A stretch of 64,000 nucleotides of DNA from Cyclina sinensis (taxonomy: Eukaryota > Mollusca > Bivalvia > Venerida > Veneridae). The notes below the pieces were generated by a model that was given only the letters and a program-made list of their open reading frames with translations, was not told the origin of the DNA and did not search any database. Of the stretch, positions 10,146 through 25,100 are shown one piece after another; the first letter of the stretch is position 1; the number at the start of each line of letters is the position of its first letter. A program made the position numbers and the translations under genes. The stretch spans positions 16,873,908 to 16,937,907 of the forward strand of contig JAAONU010000019.1 in assembly GCA_012932295.1 (NCBI GenBank), read 5' to 3'.

Positions 10146-13100
10146 CTGTATGTTGAAAAACACTTTATTTTATCAAGGCTTGATCTTTTTACAAAATAGT
10201 GAAACTGATTGGTTTGAAATCGTGTAAATACGTTCATGGGTCTTCGTCTGTGTTATTTTCGATCCAAATTATTTTAGGGTTGATATCAACTGTTGCCTTG
10301 TTTTGTTTTGTTTTTAATAAGTTCATATAGTGTAAACGTTGCCAACAATGAAATTAATCACTCTTTACGAGCTTTGATTATTTTATTTAGAAATACTAAC
10401 TAGAACATTTTTCTGAAATATTAAAGTGTCCTCATTATGTCGACTTCATTATGTCGATCAAATTTGCCAGAAAAATAAAAATCCAATAACTTGTTTATTT
10501 ACATCATTAATATCAGCGGCAACAGCTGCAACAGCAGCAGCAGCAGAAGCGAAAGTGTCGAAATGAAGAAAAAAGGTTTATATAAAACAATACTTACCAC
10601 AACCAAGTTCATCGTCGCCGTTTGGACAGTTTTCAGTGCCATCGCATCTTTGATCTAATCTGTAGCACTGTACAGGAAAGACGCCATGGCATGATGTGCT
10701 ACGGCGAATTGCACACAGATCTTTGAAAGAAACAGAGCAAATGATCGCGTGAATAAGGTGTATACTTATATGTTGTTGTGGTTTTTAAAAATAATATTTC
10801 CACACCAAAACCTAGAATATAAGTACATCTATAATGTTATTTGTAATAGATGGACATAGGAATTTAAAATATATTTTATTAAAACTACTTTTCTTAAATA
10901 AAAGAGTAAATTCATTCTATATACTTCTAAATCTAAATGATTTAATTATTCTAGTGTTTAAATTCCCAATATTGCTACACTAAGAAGTTATTCTAATAAT
11001 CATCTTTCAAAAGTTAATAGACAAAAGGGACAAACTGAGAAAATATGAAAATCTACTTCCGGACATTAATTAGTAAATATCCTTAAATTATGAAATATTG
11101 AGGGAATGTTGTACAATTTAGTCCTGAACAGACTATCTCCATTTCCTTGTTATACATATATAAAAATCAGAGAAATAGACAGAAAAGGCAGAGGAGGTCT
11201 GAGGCACTTGCTGAACACTTAAGTAAATAAACGTTAAAAAAGAACCTGTGTTGGGTATTCTTCAATATCAATATATAGACCCGCCATCACTACACTACAC
11301 TGGGGAAATTTGGTTTCTGTGCAACGGACGAACGTGTGGTTGTCGCGGACTAAAATACGTGAGGAAAGGTTAGTGAATTTTATTTTTTTCTTACTTGTAT
11401 AATAGGCCTGACTGAAAAACTTTTATTCCAATGTAAACAAAATGGCTGATTTAGAAATTCAAAGAACTTTTCAAAATCTGTCTGATCAAATAGCACATTT
11501 TTCTAATACTGTAGGAGCTCAGGGCGTGGCACAATCGGTTCAGAAATTTGATGGCAACCAAAAGGAATTTAAACCTTGGATAAAATCAATCGAAAAATAT
11601 GCACTTTTGACAGGACTAAATGAAAATCGTAAGAAAATGGTAGCATATCAGACTGCAAACGGACCGGTCTCAGATTTTATTTTTAGACACTTGCAAAACA
11701 ACGAAGACTGTAGTTGGGAAAACTTTAAAACAGCGTTGAGTTCTAGGTTTTCTGAAATTCAGGACCCCCAACATGCAATGTACTTATTAAGGAATGTAAA
11801 GCAGCATCAGGGAGAAAATGTACACACATATGTAGAGCGGTTGTTAGCTCTAGCAGAAGATGCCTTTAAGGGTCATGGTCAAGAGGAAAACCAGGCTGCA
11901 AATCTGGAAGTCATTGAAAGGCAATTAATTGACTGTTTTATTGATGGATTATCAGAGAACTATCTGAAAATGAAGGTCATGCGTGACGCACCAGTAACTT
12001 TACTGGCAGCAGTTACCTCTGCCACAAACGAACAATCATTGGGTTCAAGGTTTCGATTACGTTTTGATCAGGACTATTCAACCCATCAAAACAATGATAA
12101 ACATTAACCAATGGATGTAAGTCATATAAGGCCACAAAGACAGTGCCAGTTTTGCCGAAAAAATAGGGCACAATATTAAGGATTGCCGATCCCGTCAACG
12201 TCAGGTTCATGCTGTTTCTTTAGGTAATTCTTTTAGCAATAACAGTCAAAAGCATTCTTCAGATTTGAAAACTTTCAATGATAGGAGACGATCCATTGTC
12301 TGTTGGAATTGTGGGCAAGAAGGACATATACAGAGAGAATGCAGATTCAAACCTAGGTTTAGGAATAATACGCATAGTCCTTTAAACTAAAAAATTCCGA
12401 CCATTTCTCATTTTCAGTCAGGCCTATTATACAAGTAAGAAAAAAATAAAATTCACTAACCTTTCCTCACGTATTTTAGTCCGCGACAACCACACGTTCG
12501 TCCGTTGCACAGACATATAACATTTCATTGGCTGGAAACCCAAATTGTATTATGATAAAAACTGGTAGGAATCGAGTTAGAGCATTAATAGACACAGGGG
12601 CTGAATGTTCTATAATCGGTAGACATCTCTTCAATTGTTTAAAACCACAACCGGCATTACTTAAAGATCACAGTTTTTCATTACAGTCTGTATATGGGAA
12701 TTCTTTAAAAATTGATGGATACGTCAATCTGTCTTTCAATTTATCAGGGATTAAAATGACTCACAAATTTTTTGTTGTTTCTAACATAATTAGACTGATG
12801 ATCCTCGGTCGAGACTGGTTACTTGATAACGGCGTCCGACTCTATTTTGATCTTCGATGCTTGAAGGTTAAAGATACCTATGTTTCCTTACAAGAAGATA
12901 TTCATATTGCATCTATTGTAAGAGCAAGTAAAGATGAAATAATCAAACCTCAGTCTGTTCACATGTGTAATGGTCAGGTTCGAAGAAAAGCTTCATTAAA
13001 AAAATCAAAGATTATGAATTGAAAATGTGGAACATGGATATCTTAGTACTGAACCGGGTCTTATCGTAGCAAACTCTGTCATTAGATTGAAAAAACAAAG

Positions 13101-16100
13101 CAAGTTTCCAATTTTATTGATTAATTCTACAAACAAAATAATCAAATTGAAGAAAAGGTTGTCAGATTGCTCGACTAGAACAAATTGATGCAAAGTACAT
13201 TGAACCAGTACATAGTTTCAATAATTTTCAAAGTCAGAGTAAGTCACCTTTGAATATAGATGAAATTAAGGCACCAAAGGAACATAGGAATTTCATTGAA
13301 GTATTTGTTCAAAACCATAGTGATATATTTGCTAATAATGACAATTAATTGTCCCAGACAAATACAGTTACAATGAAAATACCTACAATTCCTCATGAAC
13401 CGATTAAGCAAAGACCATACAGAGTTCCATTAAATCACAGGAAAACTCTCAGTGATGCTATTGATGAAATGCTTCAGGCAAATGTAATCAGACCTTCCCA
13501 TAGTCCATATGCCAGTCCAGTAGTTCTAATTTCCAAAAAAAGAACGATAACAGTAAACGCGTTTGTGTTGATTTCAGAAAATTGAATGCGGTAAGCAAAA
13601 CAAATTCATGGCCCCTACCAAACATTGATGATATTTTGGCCCAATTAGGAGAAGCTAAATACTTTACAACTTTAGATTGTCGCTCTGGGTTTTGGCAAAT
13701 TGGCAAAATCCCCATTGATGAACAGGATAAGGAGAAGACTGCATTCACTACTTTCAGAGGATTGTTTGAATTTAACGTGATGTGCTTCGGTCTTGTGAAT
13801 GCCCTAGGCGTTTTCCAGGAATTGATGTCAAAGGTCTTGCATGGTCTCGATTTCTGTGTAGCGTATTTGGATGATATCTTTTCAAAAACTGAAGAGGACC
13901 ATAAGCGTCATTTAGGCATAAGTTTCCAACGTTTACGGGAGCACAGATTAAAACTAAAGCTCAAAAAGTACCAGTTTATGCAACCACAGACAGAGTATTT
14001 AGGGTTTGTCATTGATAAAGATGGCATTCGACCCAATCCCGACAAGGTTAAGGCTATCAAGTCTCTTCCAGTACCAAAGTGTGTCCGGGATGTCCGTGGT
14101 TTTCTTGGTGCGGCATCATTTTATAGACGATTTCTTGCTTCTTTTTCTGAATTAGCAGCACCTTTGACAAATTTGACTAGGAAACGTGTTCCCTTTGTTT
14201 GGACTGAAGATTGTCAAACTAGCTTTAATACCATTAAGGAACAATTGGCTGGGCTACAATCATTGGCATTCCCAGATGTAAACAAACCATACAAACTATA
14301 TACTGATGCTAGTGATGGTTTTATTGGTGCATGTCTGACTCAAACACATAAACTCGATTCCATTCCTGAAATTGTAGAACATCCAATCTTTTTCCTCAGT
14401 CATAAGCTAAGCGATACTCAGAAAAAGTGGCCAGTAATTGAAAAAAGAAACGTACAGCATTCACTACGCTTTACAAAAACTTGATCACTATCTGCATGGT
14501 GCTGAGTTTACAATCTACACTGATCATTGTCCATTGAAAAGCCTGCTCAGCACCCAGATCCAAAACAAGAAGATTCAGCTCTGGCAATTATCTATAAGCA
14601 GTTATAATTGTAAGATAGAATATCTTCCTGGAAAGGCAAATGTAGTAGCTGACTTTCTGTTCCATCCTCCACAATCTGAAAGCATAAAATCAGATACTGA
14701 ATCAGGACTTGAGCCAGAAATCTCTGATAATACATACCAGGTCAACCAAAATGAGCAACATAGTTCAAACGCTATCAACGCCATAAACTCGAATGATCTT
14801 GACCCCCAAACAAATTGCCAATAAAACATATCAAAAACAAGATGATTTTGTAAATCCTGTTGCACAATTTTCAGAATTGAACATGCAGTCCGAACAAGAA
14901 AAGGATCCTGCTATTGTGCAGTTGAAAATGATATTAAAACACGGTGATTCTAAAAGGTCTGAATGTAAGAGATATTTAGAAATTGATGGCGTCTTATATT
15001 TCATATCAAACCCTGATGACGAACCTTCCTTGAGGTTATATGTCCCGAATCATTTAAAAGCACTTGTCATACGGGAATATCATGATAACAATGGTCACCC
15101 AGGGACCCAGCGCATGTTTGCAACTACAAAATCAAAGTACTTTCGGCCACACATGTTTAAGGATTGTTACTCCTTGTTTCCTCCTGTGTTGACTGCCAAG
15201 CTAGACTCTTGGTTAAAATCAAAGCTCCTTTAAAAGAGATAAATATTGCTCCTTTTCCTTTTGCCATCATCTCGATTGATGTCTGTGGACCTTATGAAAA
15301 AACCTTGAGCAACAATCGTTACATCATTTGTTTTGTCGACATGTTTAGTGGATTTCCGAAGCCTTTCCAGCACCTGATAAGAGTTCTAATACTATAATAG
15401 ACTTACTCTTAAACGAGATCTATCCTCATTATGGCTGTCCTCTTCAAATAATCCATGATAGAGGTTCGGAGTTCACAAGCTCTGCATTCAAAGAGGACCT
15501 GAAAGAATTAAATATTGATAATGTTTCTTGCACTGCTTACCATCCGGAGAGTACCGCTAAACAAGAACGGATGCATAGGGTTCTTCATGACATTCTTGTT
15601 AAAAGGGTTCAAGGCAATACTAGAGACTGGGACATTCATTTGAATATGTCTCTTGCAGGTATCCGTCACAACATTTCCTTCAGTTCCAAATTCTCTCCAT
15701 TCTATTTAGTTTATAACAGACACCAAATTCTTCCAATTGATAATCTCTTTAAACAAAGGGCTAAATATCAAGGTGAGGATTATCATAAAATAGTTTTACA
15801 GGAACCACACGAATCATTCCTTTTGGCCTACAAACATTTGAAACAATCTAAACGAAAGCATGCAAGACAAATTGATAAAAAGGCTAAAGATGTTAAATTT
15901 GAAATAAACGATCCTGTATACTACAAGAATTTCCAAAGAAAGAATAAACTTGAACACCGGTGGAAGTCGCATTACAGGATAACAGAACAGATTTGGCCCC
16001 TAACACACTTAATTAAAAACCAACTTGATAATTCGGTCATACAAGTGCATGCCGATCAGATCCGACTTGCCAACCTTTCAGAATGGCCAGAACGTAAATC

Positions 16101-19100
16101 AGTTCCTGGTTATCCTAAACGGAGGGCAAACTATGTTGTTTCTCCAGATGATAGCTTAAGCAGTTCTGACAAAAGTGATTCAGAAGAACCGGGGCATACC
16201 AATCTGGCACCATTAGACCCTGGTAATCACAGAGTTAAACAAGAGCGTGAAGATTCTTCCTCAGAAGATTACATTCCCCTTGCCCAATTACGGAAACATT
16301 TAAGGGAACAGGAGGAACAAGGCAACGTTCCTTATATGCGAAGCCCAGATCCTAAACTTTCTGTAAGGGAGGACACTCCTGACAGTTCAATGCATGGTAG
16401 TTCAAACTCTGAATTTTCAGAAAAACACGGTGATCTTGCGTTACCTTCGGAAAACTCTGATACCGCAAATTACGATTATGATGTAGCTCCAGGTTCAGAA
16501 GATAGCTCTGACACAATACAAACAGATACTGGTGACTTAGACAAATGTAATTACGAGCAAATGCCCATTGAATCTGTTGAGTCTTCCCTGTCGAGTTAGA
16601 AAAGATGACTGAACAATTGTCTAACATAGATAGAATTTCTGAGGACAGACAGGCCGATGCGAAGCAAGAATGTCTAAAAATGCTCTTATCTCATGCAGAG
16701 AAAAATTTCCAGTCACAAAATGATTTAGTTCAAGGAATACTTAAGATACTTTTTTAAGAAGACAACTGATAAGCGTCCATTAACCAACTAATATTACGAT
16801 ATTGATATTGAAGCGTAATTAGTAAGGTTATATATTTAGAGAATCAAGACACACTTTTGTCACGTCATCAGATTTCTCATCTACGTAAGAATAAAATGAT
16901 GACAGAGTAACCAGTTGTTACTGCAACAAGGCGTAATTTTGATAAGGTTACAAATCCAGCTAATGAAATGTTAAAGATTGTCAGATGTATTAGACTTCGC
17001 GCATTCTTCTCATATTTTGTATATAAAATGTTTTTGTAATCATTTTTTTTGTTGTTGTTTTTAGAAACTATGTTATGCTGGCTAAATTTTGTATAGGATA
17101 TTTTTTTAAAATTTATATTTGTACGTTTACTGCCTGTTAAATAATGTTAATTTTTAAAGTCTGTTTATTGTTTACATTTCAGCATGAATCTCATTCTCTT
17201 TTTCTGTTTGCTTGCCCTGATAAGTGGGTTTTAATTGCACGAAAGTGTCATTTTTCAAAAAGTTATGAAGTAACCTCAACAAAATCAAATTGGAAAATGG
17301 CCCTTATAATGGATATATCTATATTCCAAAACGCTTTAGATAAATTAGAGTATGATATAGGAACTGCTGAGAATGTTGCTGCTTCCATGTTGAGTAGCTA
17401 TAACATCCATAACTCTCAAGAGAATCAACATAAGGGAAATAATGAGCACGAAAATACTATTTTCATCAATTCTTTAAGTAATCTTAAGCATGAGATACAG
17501 TTTCTTAAGTCTACTCATAATCAAATTTTTGAAAGTTACATTGGTTATCAAGTCTTACATACCCCATCGAAACGTTCGTACTTACATACGCCATCGAAAC
17601 GTTCCTTGCTGCCCCTTTCTGGTTTCTTCAAATTTGTTTTTGGTACCGCAAAATACGAAGATCTATCTGCCCTGAAACATAATGTTAGAAAATTAGCCAA
17701 TACTAAACGCTCGATACTACACGTTCTTGAATCTAATTTGTATGGAAAGCCGCAGTACACCCCCGTCGGTGTTATTATTTTCCCTATATAATACATAGGA
17801 AATATCTTCGTCGTTTTTATCAACATCGACGGTGTTTCTATTCAAAGTTGACAAAACTATTTAAAACAACTTCGTCAGTACATAAAAACACTGTCGACAA
17901 AAAAACGACGTAATTATTTTCAGCGTCTCTAGAATATAATATCTTCGTCGTATGAAAAAGTAGACGACGCTATTATAACATCTTCGACTAACAACTTCGG
18001 TCAAAACAACGACGATCTTATTATTTAAGTTCGGTGACGGTGAAATTATCAACTTCGATCATCTACTCGACGACGTAATTATTAACAACTTTAATTAACA
18101 GCGTTAAAAACGACGACACTATTTTAGGTCGAATTCGAAGATTTCGACTAGCTCTACTGGACGACGTTCTTATTAACAACTTCGTCATTAAAATCGGCAT
18201 TGACGAAACTATTTTACCAGAAGCAGTACGAGTCGATTTAACTGGTGTGCGACTGTTTCTGACACTCTTGCAGACTTTCAGGAATTTTGGTGCCAATAGA
18301 GAAATTATCATTTTTGATATGTAGGGACCCTCCCGAGTCGATTTAAGCGGTCTGCGACTGTTTCTGACACTATCGCAGACTTTCAGCAATTGTGGTCCCA
18401 ATCAAAAATGTCATTTTTGATGTTTAGGGAATCTCCCGAGTCGATTTTCCCGGTCTGCGACTGTTTTGACACTCTAGCAGACTTTCAAGAATTGTGGTGC
18501 CAATCGGGAAAATGTCACTTTTGACGTAAAGATACCCTTCCGCGTCGAAAAATCGGTCTGCGACTGTTTCTGACACTCTTGCAGACTTTCAGGAATTGTG
18601 GGGCCAATCGGGAAAATGTCATTTTTGACATTAAGGTTCCCTCTCGGGTCGAAAAAAAACAGTCTGCGACTGTTTCTGACACTGTCGCAGACTTTCAGGA
18701 ATCATGGTGCCAATCGGGAAAAATGTCATTTTTGATGCTTAGGGACCCTCCCGGCTCGACAAAAAATCGGTCTGCGACTGTTTCTGACACTGTCGCAGAC
18801 TTTCAGTAATTTTGGTGCCAATCGGAAAAATGTCATTTTGAAGTCTAGGGATCCTACAAGATCGTACAAAAAACAGTCTGCGACTCTTTCTGACACTCTC
18901 GGAGACTTTCAGATATTTTGGTGCCAATCGAGAATAGATTTCTTTTGACGTTAATGGACCCTTGGGAGCTTTTGCTACGGTCTGCGACTGTTTCAGAGAC
19001 TGTCGCAGACTTTCAAAGTTTCCTACTGCTACTGCTCGTACTGCTTTCCATAAGAATTTATCTTCGAATTTGAGGTAAAATAGTGTCGTCGTTTTTAGGC

Positions 19101-22100
19101 TGCCGATTTTAAATAACATCGTCCTCGAAGTAAAGCTAGGCTATATCTTCTAATGCGATGTAAAATAGTGTCGTCGTTTTTAACGCCGATTTTAAGAACG
19201 AAGTTGTTAATATTTAAGTCGTCGAGTAGATGATCGAAGTTGATAATTTCACCGTCACCGAACTTAAATAATAAGATCGTCGTTGTTTTGACCGAAGTTG
19301 TTAGTCGAAGATGTTATAATAGCGTCGTCTACTTTTTCATACGACGAATATATTATATTCTAGAGACGCTGAAAATAATTACGTCGTTTTTTTGTCGACA
19401 GTGTTTTTATGTACTGACGAAGTTGTTTTAAATAGTTTCGTCAACTTTGAATAGAAACACCGTCGATGTTGATAAAAACGACGAAGATATTTCCTATGTA
19501 TTATATAGGGAAAATAATAACACCGACGGGGGTGTACTGCGGCTTTCCATAAATTTGAGTATCTTAAATATTTCTCGTAATGATATCAGTCAAAATAGAA
19601 AATCTATAAATAATATTATCACAGTACTCCGTGAAGTTGACCAGAAAATACTAAAAATCTCAGGCAGATTAGAGAAGCAAATTTCTGACTTGCAACACAA
19701 CACATTAATGTTAAATGATCTTCAAATGGTTATTAATCAAATTCGTCATCTAACTCGTCATGGTAAATTTTATTTAAGCCATATCGAACGACAAATAAAC
19801 ATGCTTTCGCTGTCGAAATTGTCACCTTCCATTATAACACCATCTAATCTAAAAGCTATTCTTAATGATATCATGACTCAGGTTCCTCCTTCGCATATAC
19901 TACCTGTCGATATAGAAACAAATTTATGGGACTTGTATAAAATTTTAAGCTGTGATACCTTTTTATATGATGACCAAATTGCAGTTATGGTGCATATTCC
20001 GCTCTTGGGTTTGAATGGGAAATTAAGTGTCTACAAAATTCATAACTTAGGTGTTCCCTATAACCTTCATAACTCTCAAAACAATGCAGTAGCCATGACA
20101 GCTCATTACGATATAGATACTGTCGGACTATTAGTTAATATTCAGAGAAATCTTTTTGGAATTTTGAATTCGGAAGACTTAAACCGTTGTAGTGACCCTG
20201 TTAAGAAGTTTTGCCAGGTTGAATCTTCAATATATCACGTGGTATTCTCTCAAAGATGCTCCGTTGCTCTATTTACAAAGAACGAATTAAAGATTCGGCA
20301 GTTTTGCCATATCATTGTCAAACCTAATACGAAATTGCCAATTGCTGAATATCTTTTTCGTGGGCACTGGGTCATTACCACAAATATAAAGCTTCGATTT
20401 GTTGTCATTTGCTATGCTAATAACACTAAGAAAACTGAATTTGAAATTAGCCCTCCTTTGGCATTTGTAAACTTGGAAATGAATTGCCAGGCGTATAATG
20501 ATTATATCACTTTGGGATATAATTTTGAAAATTCTAGTAAACAAACTGTCCAATTTTTTGATGACCTTCCAAAATTCCCCAATATCTCGGCTTCTACACT
20601 TTGGAAACCGTTCCATGATAATTTCGGTATAAATTCTACAATAACACTTTGGAAACATTTACAAACGATCAAACAATTACCAATGGATGATTTAATTAAT
20701 CAAATCAAAAACTTACGTTCTGTCCAGGTACACGATGAAACGACAATATTTCCATTTTGGGTATACATTTTAATTGCCATATGCGCCCTGGGTATCATAG
20801 TTATTTTTTTAAATTTATATCAAAATTCAAAAACCATGTCCAACATCCACATCAGTCAGGTCACGCAAGCAGGAAAGAAACAAAATATCACTGGCTTACT
20901 CAGCCCTGTCGCAAAAAGACAATGAACTCAACAGCCTGACAGCTTCCGTTGATGCGCACCCGGCAACAGTGTACAAAAGATCAACCGATACAACACACAC
21001 GATCAATTCAGCTGCTTCAGGGGACAACCTGATCAGGAAGATTTACCCCAATTTACCTTAGTCTAAAAACAAAAGGATATTATATGTATATGCCAGTTTT
21101 ATAAAGAAAATAAAACGAACTGTGTGTGCTTATTACAAACAAAAATCCAGATTCTCCTCTTTCAAGACAAAGTATTCGCATTTCCAAAAATTAACTCGTC
21201 TCAAAAAAAAAAAAAAATCATGGGACATTTTCCAAATTATTTTCGACTTTATACTTGCAAAATTGAAAAGGCAAATACCTACTCCAATTACCATGGACGA
21301 ATTGGCAAAACAATATAATTTGCCAGAAATCACTGCAGCATGCCAGAAGTAATCTCCTCTAAAAAGGGTCGACGATCTCAGCACACGCAAGACATAATTC
21401 GGAGCCGACTGTGTGAAATACCACAAGTCAAGTCACGATCATCACCATCGCCGATTAAGTAACGGGGTTTGGGTTTTATTGGTGTATAATTGTTTTTTTT
21501 AATTAACATAACAATTACTTATAATATGAAGAAATAACAACTTTAAATATTTTTGTTAAAATATATTTGTATAATATATAATAATGAAACAAACAATCAA
21601 ATCATTATATTCTAAGTAAATATTGTGATATTGAACTGTTTAAATTCTAATTTTATTTCCTTTGAAATCTAACCATATCCTTATCATTTTAGATTGTATT
21701 CAGACTGGACACGCACTTTGTCTGACTTGCATGTAATCTGCATCTCCATACGGTGAAAAAAAATAAATTGGAGTAAATTAAGTGCAGAGACGCCCCGAAA
21801 TGTGTGCGTGTGTGTTAAAAAAAAAAGAAGAAGAAGAAACAGTGACAAGGATAATGATAAATAGTTATCTTCGGAAATGAAGGACAATAATAAAAGTTGT
21901 TATATGAAATTAAGTTTATCTACTATGATAAATGTAGTAAAACATAAAATATCTTAAAACTAAGTAGAACATAAATTCATCGAATAACTATAATGTATTT
22001 ACCTTGACTCCTTTGAATTCTTTAGTATTTCTTCTTTTGAGACACATTGTTAATGTTTTATTACTGTACTTGAGTCAAGGTGTAAGGTTTTGGTATTTCT

Positions 22101-25100
22101 TGTTAAAATTACCATTTCCTTTATTGTGTGACAACATTCTCTCAATACAGCCGTTAATTACATAGCATACAGATATTTTTTAACTGACATTTAACTGACA
22201 TTTACACATAAATCAATTAATTGATAGAAATATTCTGTCCCTAAAGGAATTCTATTTTTGTATGATATACACTAGGGATGGCAACGAATACCAAAATCAA
22301 TACTCGAGTACTCGGTCATTTTTCCGATCGAGTACTCGGTTACTCGGATGATTTCTAATGATCTTCAAAGTTTTATCACAATATATTAACACCGTCTGCA
22401 TGCTACTTTCGTTTTCTATTTAAATTTATAGATGTGTAACTATAAATAGGACTGCAAGGGAGGTAACTTAGAATAACCATCAAACAAATTAAATCAACAT
22501 TATATTTTATAACGTTTTATTTAATGCAATATCAAGTTTAAAACATGTATAACAGTTCATATATCTACGTTATTTCACAGCTACACAATGTACATTTAAT
22601 AGTCTTGCTATCAGCACAGCGTTTGAAATATTTCCAATCATCAGATTTTGCAGGCGGCACTTTGACTCTTGAAATTTTAATATCTTATTCTAAACAAAAA
22701 CTTTATCAATATTTAAAAAAGTTAATGATATTTATGGATTTATATGCGTAAAGAAGAAAAGGGAGTTACTCTCCTTTATTGAGTAAAGAAAAACAAACGC
22801 TTAATCGGGTCTAATTACTACCTTTAATCTAACAATCATAATAGCAATCCGGCCATTTGCTGTTTTCAAAACATATACCTTAAAACAAGTTTCAGCTACA
22901 AACTCTTACACAATTAAAGGTAATTAAATATTATAAGAGGTCGAATGACGTAAGCGACACAGGTGTTCAATCCCATGCGCGTGTCAAACTGTTGATCGCC
23001 TCGTTAAATGAACGATATCATTTTCGCACCTCTGCAAGGATGTTTTGATTGCATTTAAGAGGTATTTATGAAGATACATGTACATCTCCAAATTTCTGAA
23101 CTGATTGGATACACCAACCTTTCTAAATCGGAAAAAATAGAAATTATATATTTTTGCCGAGTAATCGAATATCAATTTTGTTAACCGATATTCGGACGTT
23201 CGATCGAGTACTCGGTTAACCGGTTACTCGTTGCCATCCCTAATATACACTTAATAGGATACATTTTCATTACTTTTTTTTAATTTTTTTTTTTGGATAA
23301 AGTAATAAAGGTATAATGTTACTTGTAATAAGTGGACATAGGAATTTAAAATATATTTTATTAAAACTACTTTTCTTAAATAAAAGAGTAAATTCATTCT
23401 ATATACTTCTAAATCTAAATGATTTAATTATTCTAGTGTTTAAATTCCCAGTATTGCTACACTAAGAAGTTATTCTAATAATCATCTTTCAAAAGTTAAT
23501 ACCCAAAAGGGACAACCTGAGAAAATATGAAAATCTACTTCCGGACATTAATTAACATAACATAACATAACATATCGTTTATTCGACATTAAATTGAATA
23601 CAATCTATAGTCGACAATAAAGTTAAAAGTACAAAGTGTGAAGCTTAAGCAATTTTCCTAGAGAGACATTTTCTATATTAATTAATGAAATCAGTGTTAT
23701 GATAATTAAACATTATAACAATATAACGCGTCATATATTATTAACATGTCATATTTCATAAAAAATGTATAGACATGGACTTTTACAGGAACCTGTAAAA
23801 AATGGGTAGTGTAATCTTTTTAAAAACAAACATGATTGTTGAGATTTAACAATGGTTAATAATAGTATTTACATTATATTAAAAATAACAAGGTACTTTA
23901 GTTAATAGCAGTATTCATAGATACAATATTTAATTAACAGTTCTATCAATATAACAGCTAGCCCTACCGAAAAACAAAAACAAGGACTAACTCATTGGCA
24001 TTGATTATTTAATAAAGAATGTTTTTAAACTGTTATCTCAACATTGTTCATTTTTCTTCGGTGAAATAAAATTAACATGTTCTTTCTTTAAATGCATAAT
24101 ATAAATATCTGGCCAGATCATTCAATAATTTACTACTTGTTGTGGACATAAGGGATTCGAATTTGTGTATAGTAGGCCTTCTACAAAAATATGGTTACAA
24201 AAATTTTCGACGTAAATTATAATATTTTGGACAAACTAATAAAAAGTGGTATTCATCTTCTGGCAAATTCATGGAACAGTTTCGGCATTTTCTTTCTTCT
24301 CTTGGAATATTTTCGTGTCTACCCTTTTCTGTTTCCAAATTATGTGAAGAGAGACGGAATTTACTTAGTGTTATTCTGTATTTGTTAATATTTATAAAAT
24401 TTAAGTATTTTTCTTGTTCGAAATCGTGTTTATATATAACATATGACGATAATCTGAATGAATTATTTATGTTGGTGTACCAGCTTTGTTTATAAATGTC
24501 TAGTATTCTTGATTTAATGACCTGTAAATTAATATATACACTATCTTGTTGTATCCATATATTTGCCATACCTATATCTTCTAAAAAGGATTTAATTATA
24601 TAAGCCCAATTTTTTTCCATTATATAATAAATTCCTATTTGCGTCTTCTTTTAACATGTTATAAATTTTCTTTAAGATACAGTTATCATCTAGTTTTAGT
24701 AATTTTATCCAATATTTAATCATTATTATTTCTCGGTGTATTTTCATCGGGTATCTACCTGTGTCGCCATAAAGGCCATCTTAGTTGGTTGATTTTTTAA
24801 CACAAAGTATTTTCCTTAAGAATTTGCAATGAACTATTTCAATATTTTTTCCTTCATAGTATCCATGCACTTCAGCCCCATAGTTAAGAATAGAACCTAC
24901 TAGGGAGTCAAAAAGTTTACACTGATCTTGTACTTTCAGCAGTAGTTGATTAAATACTATAAATAGGTTATGTAATGCAAATAATGAATGTTGAGCAAGA
25001 TGTTTTTGTGTTCTAAACCAATGACCGTTTTTGAATAAATATATTCCTAGATATTTAAAAGATTTGACGATGTCTAATATTTTTCCATTGAAGATAAAGT

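Noticed and set aside
9704..10237. 177-residue minus-strand frame
   Set aside because: It overlaps LDLa exon 4 in another frame. The exon 4 frame is supported by splice phase and the Thr tract; this one is not.
18063..19431. Several 60-130-residue frames in the palindromic element
   Set aside because: They repeat with the ~106-bp monomer or mirror each other in the arms, and have no domain.
22273..23242. Part of the retroelement itself
   Set aside because: Its inverted ends and 8-bp ATATACAC duplication show that it is a separate insertion.
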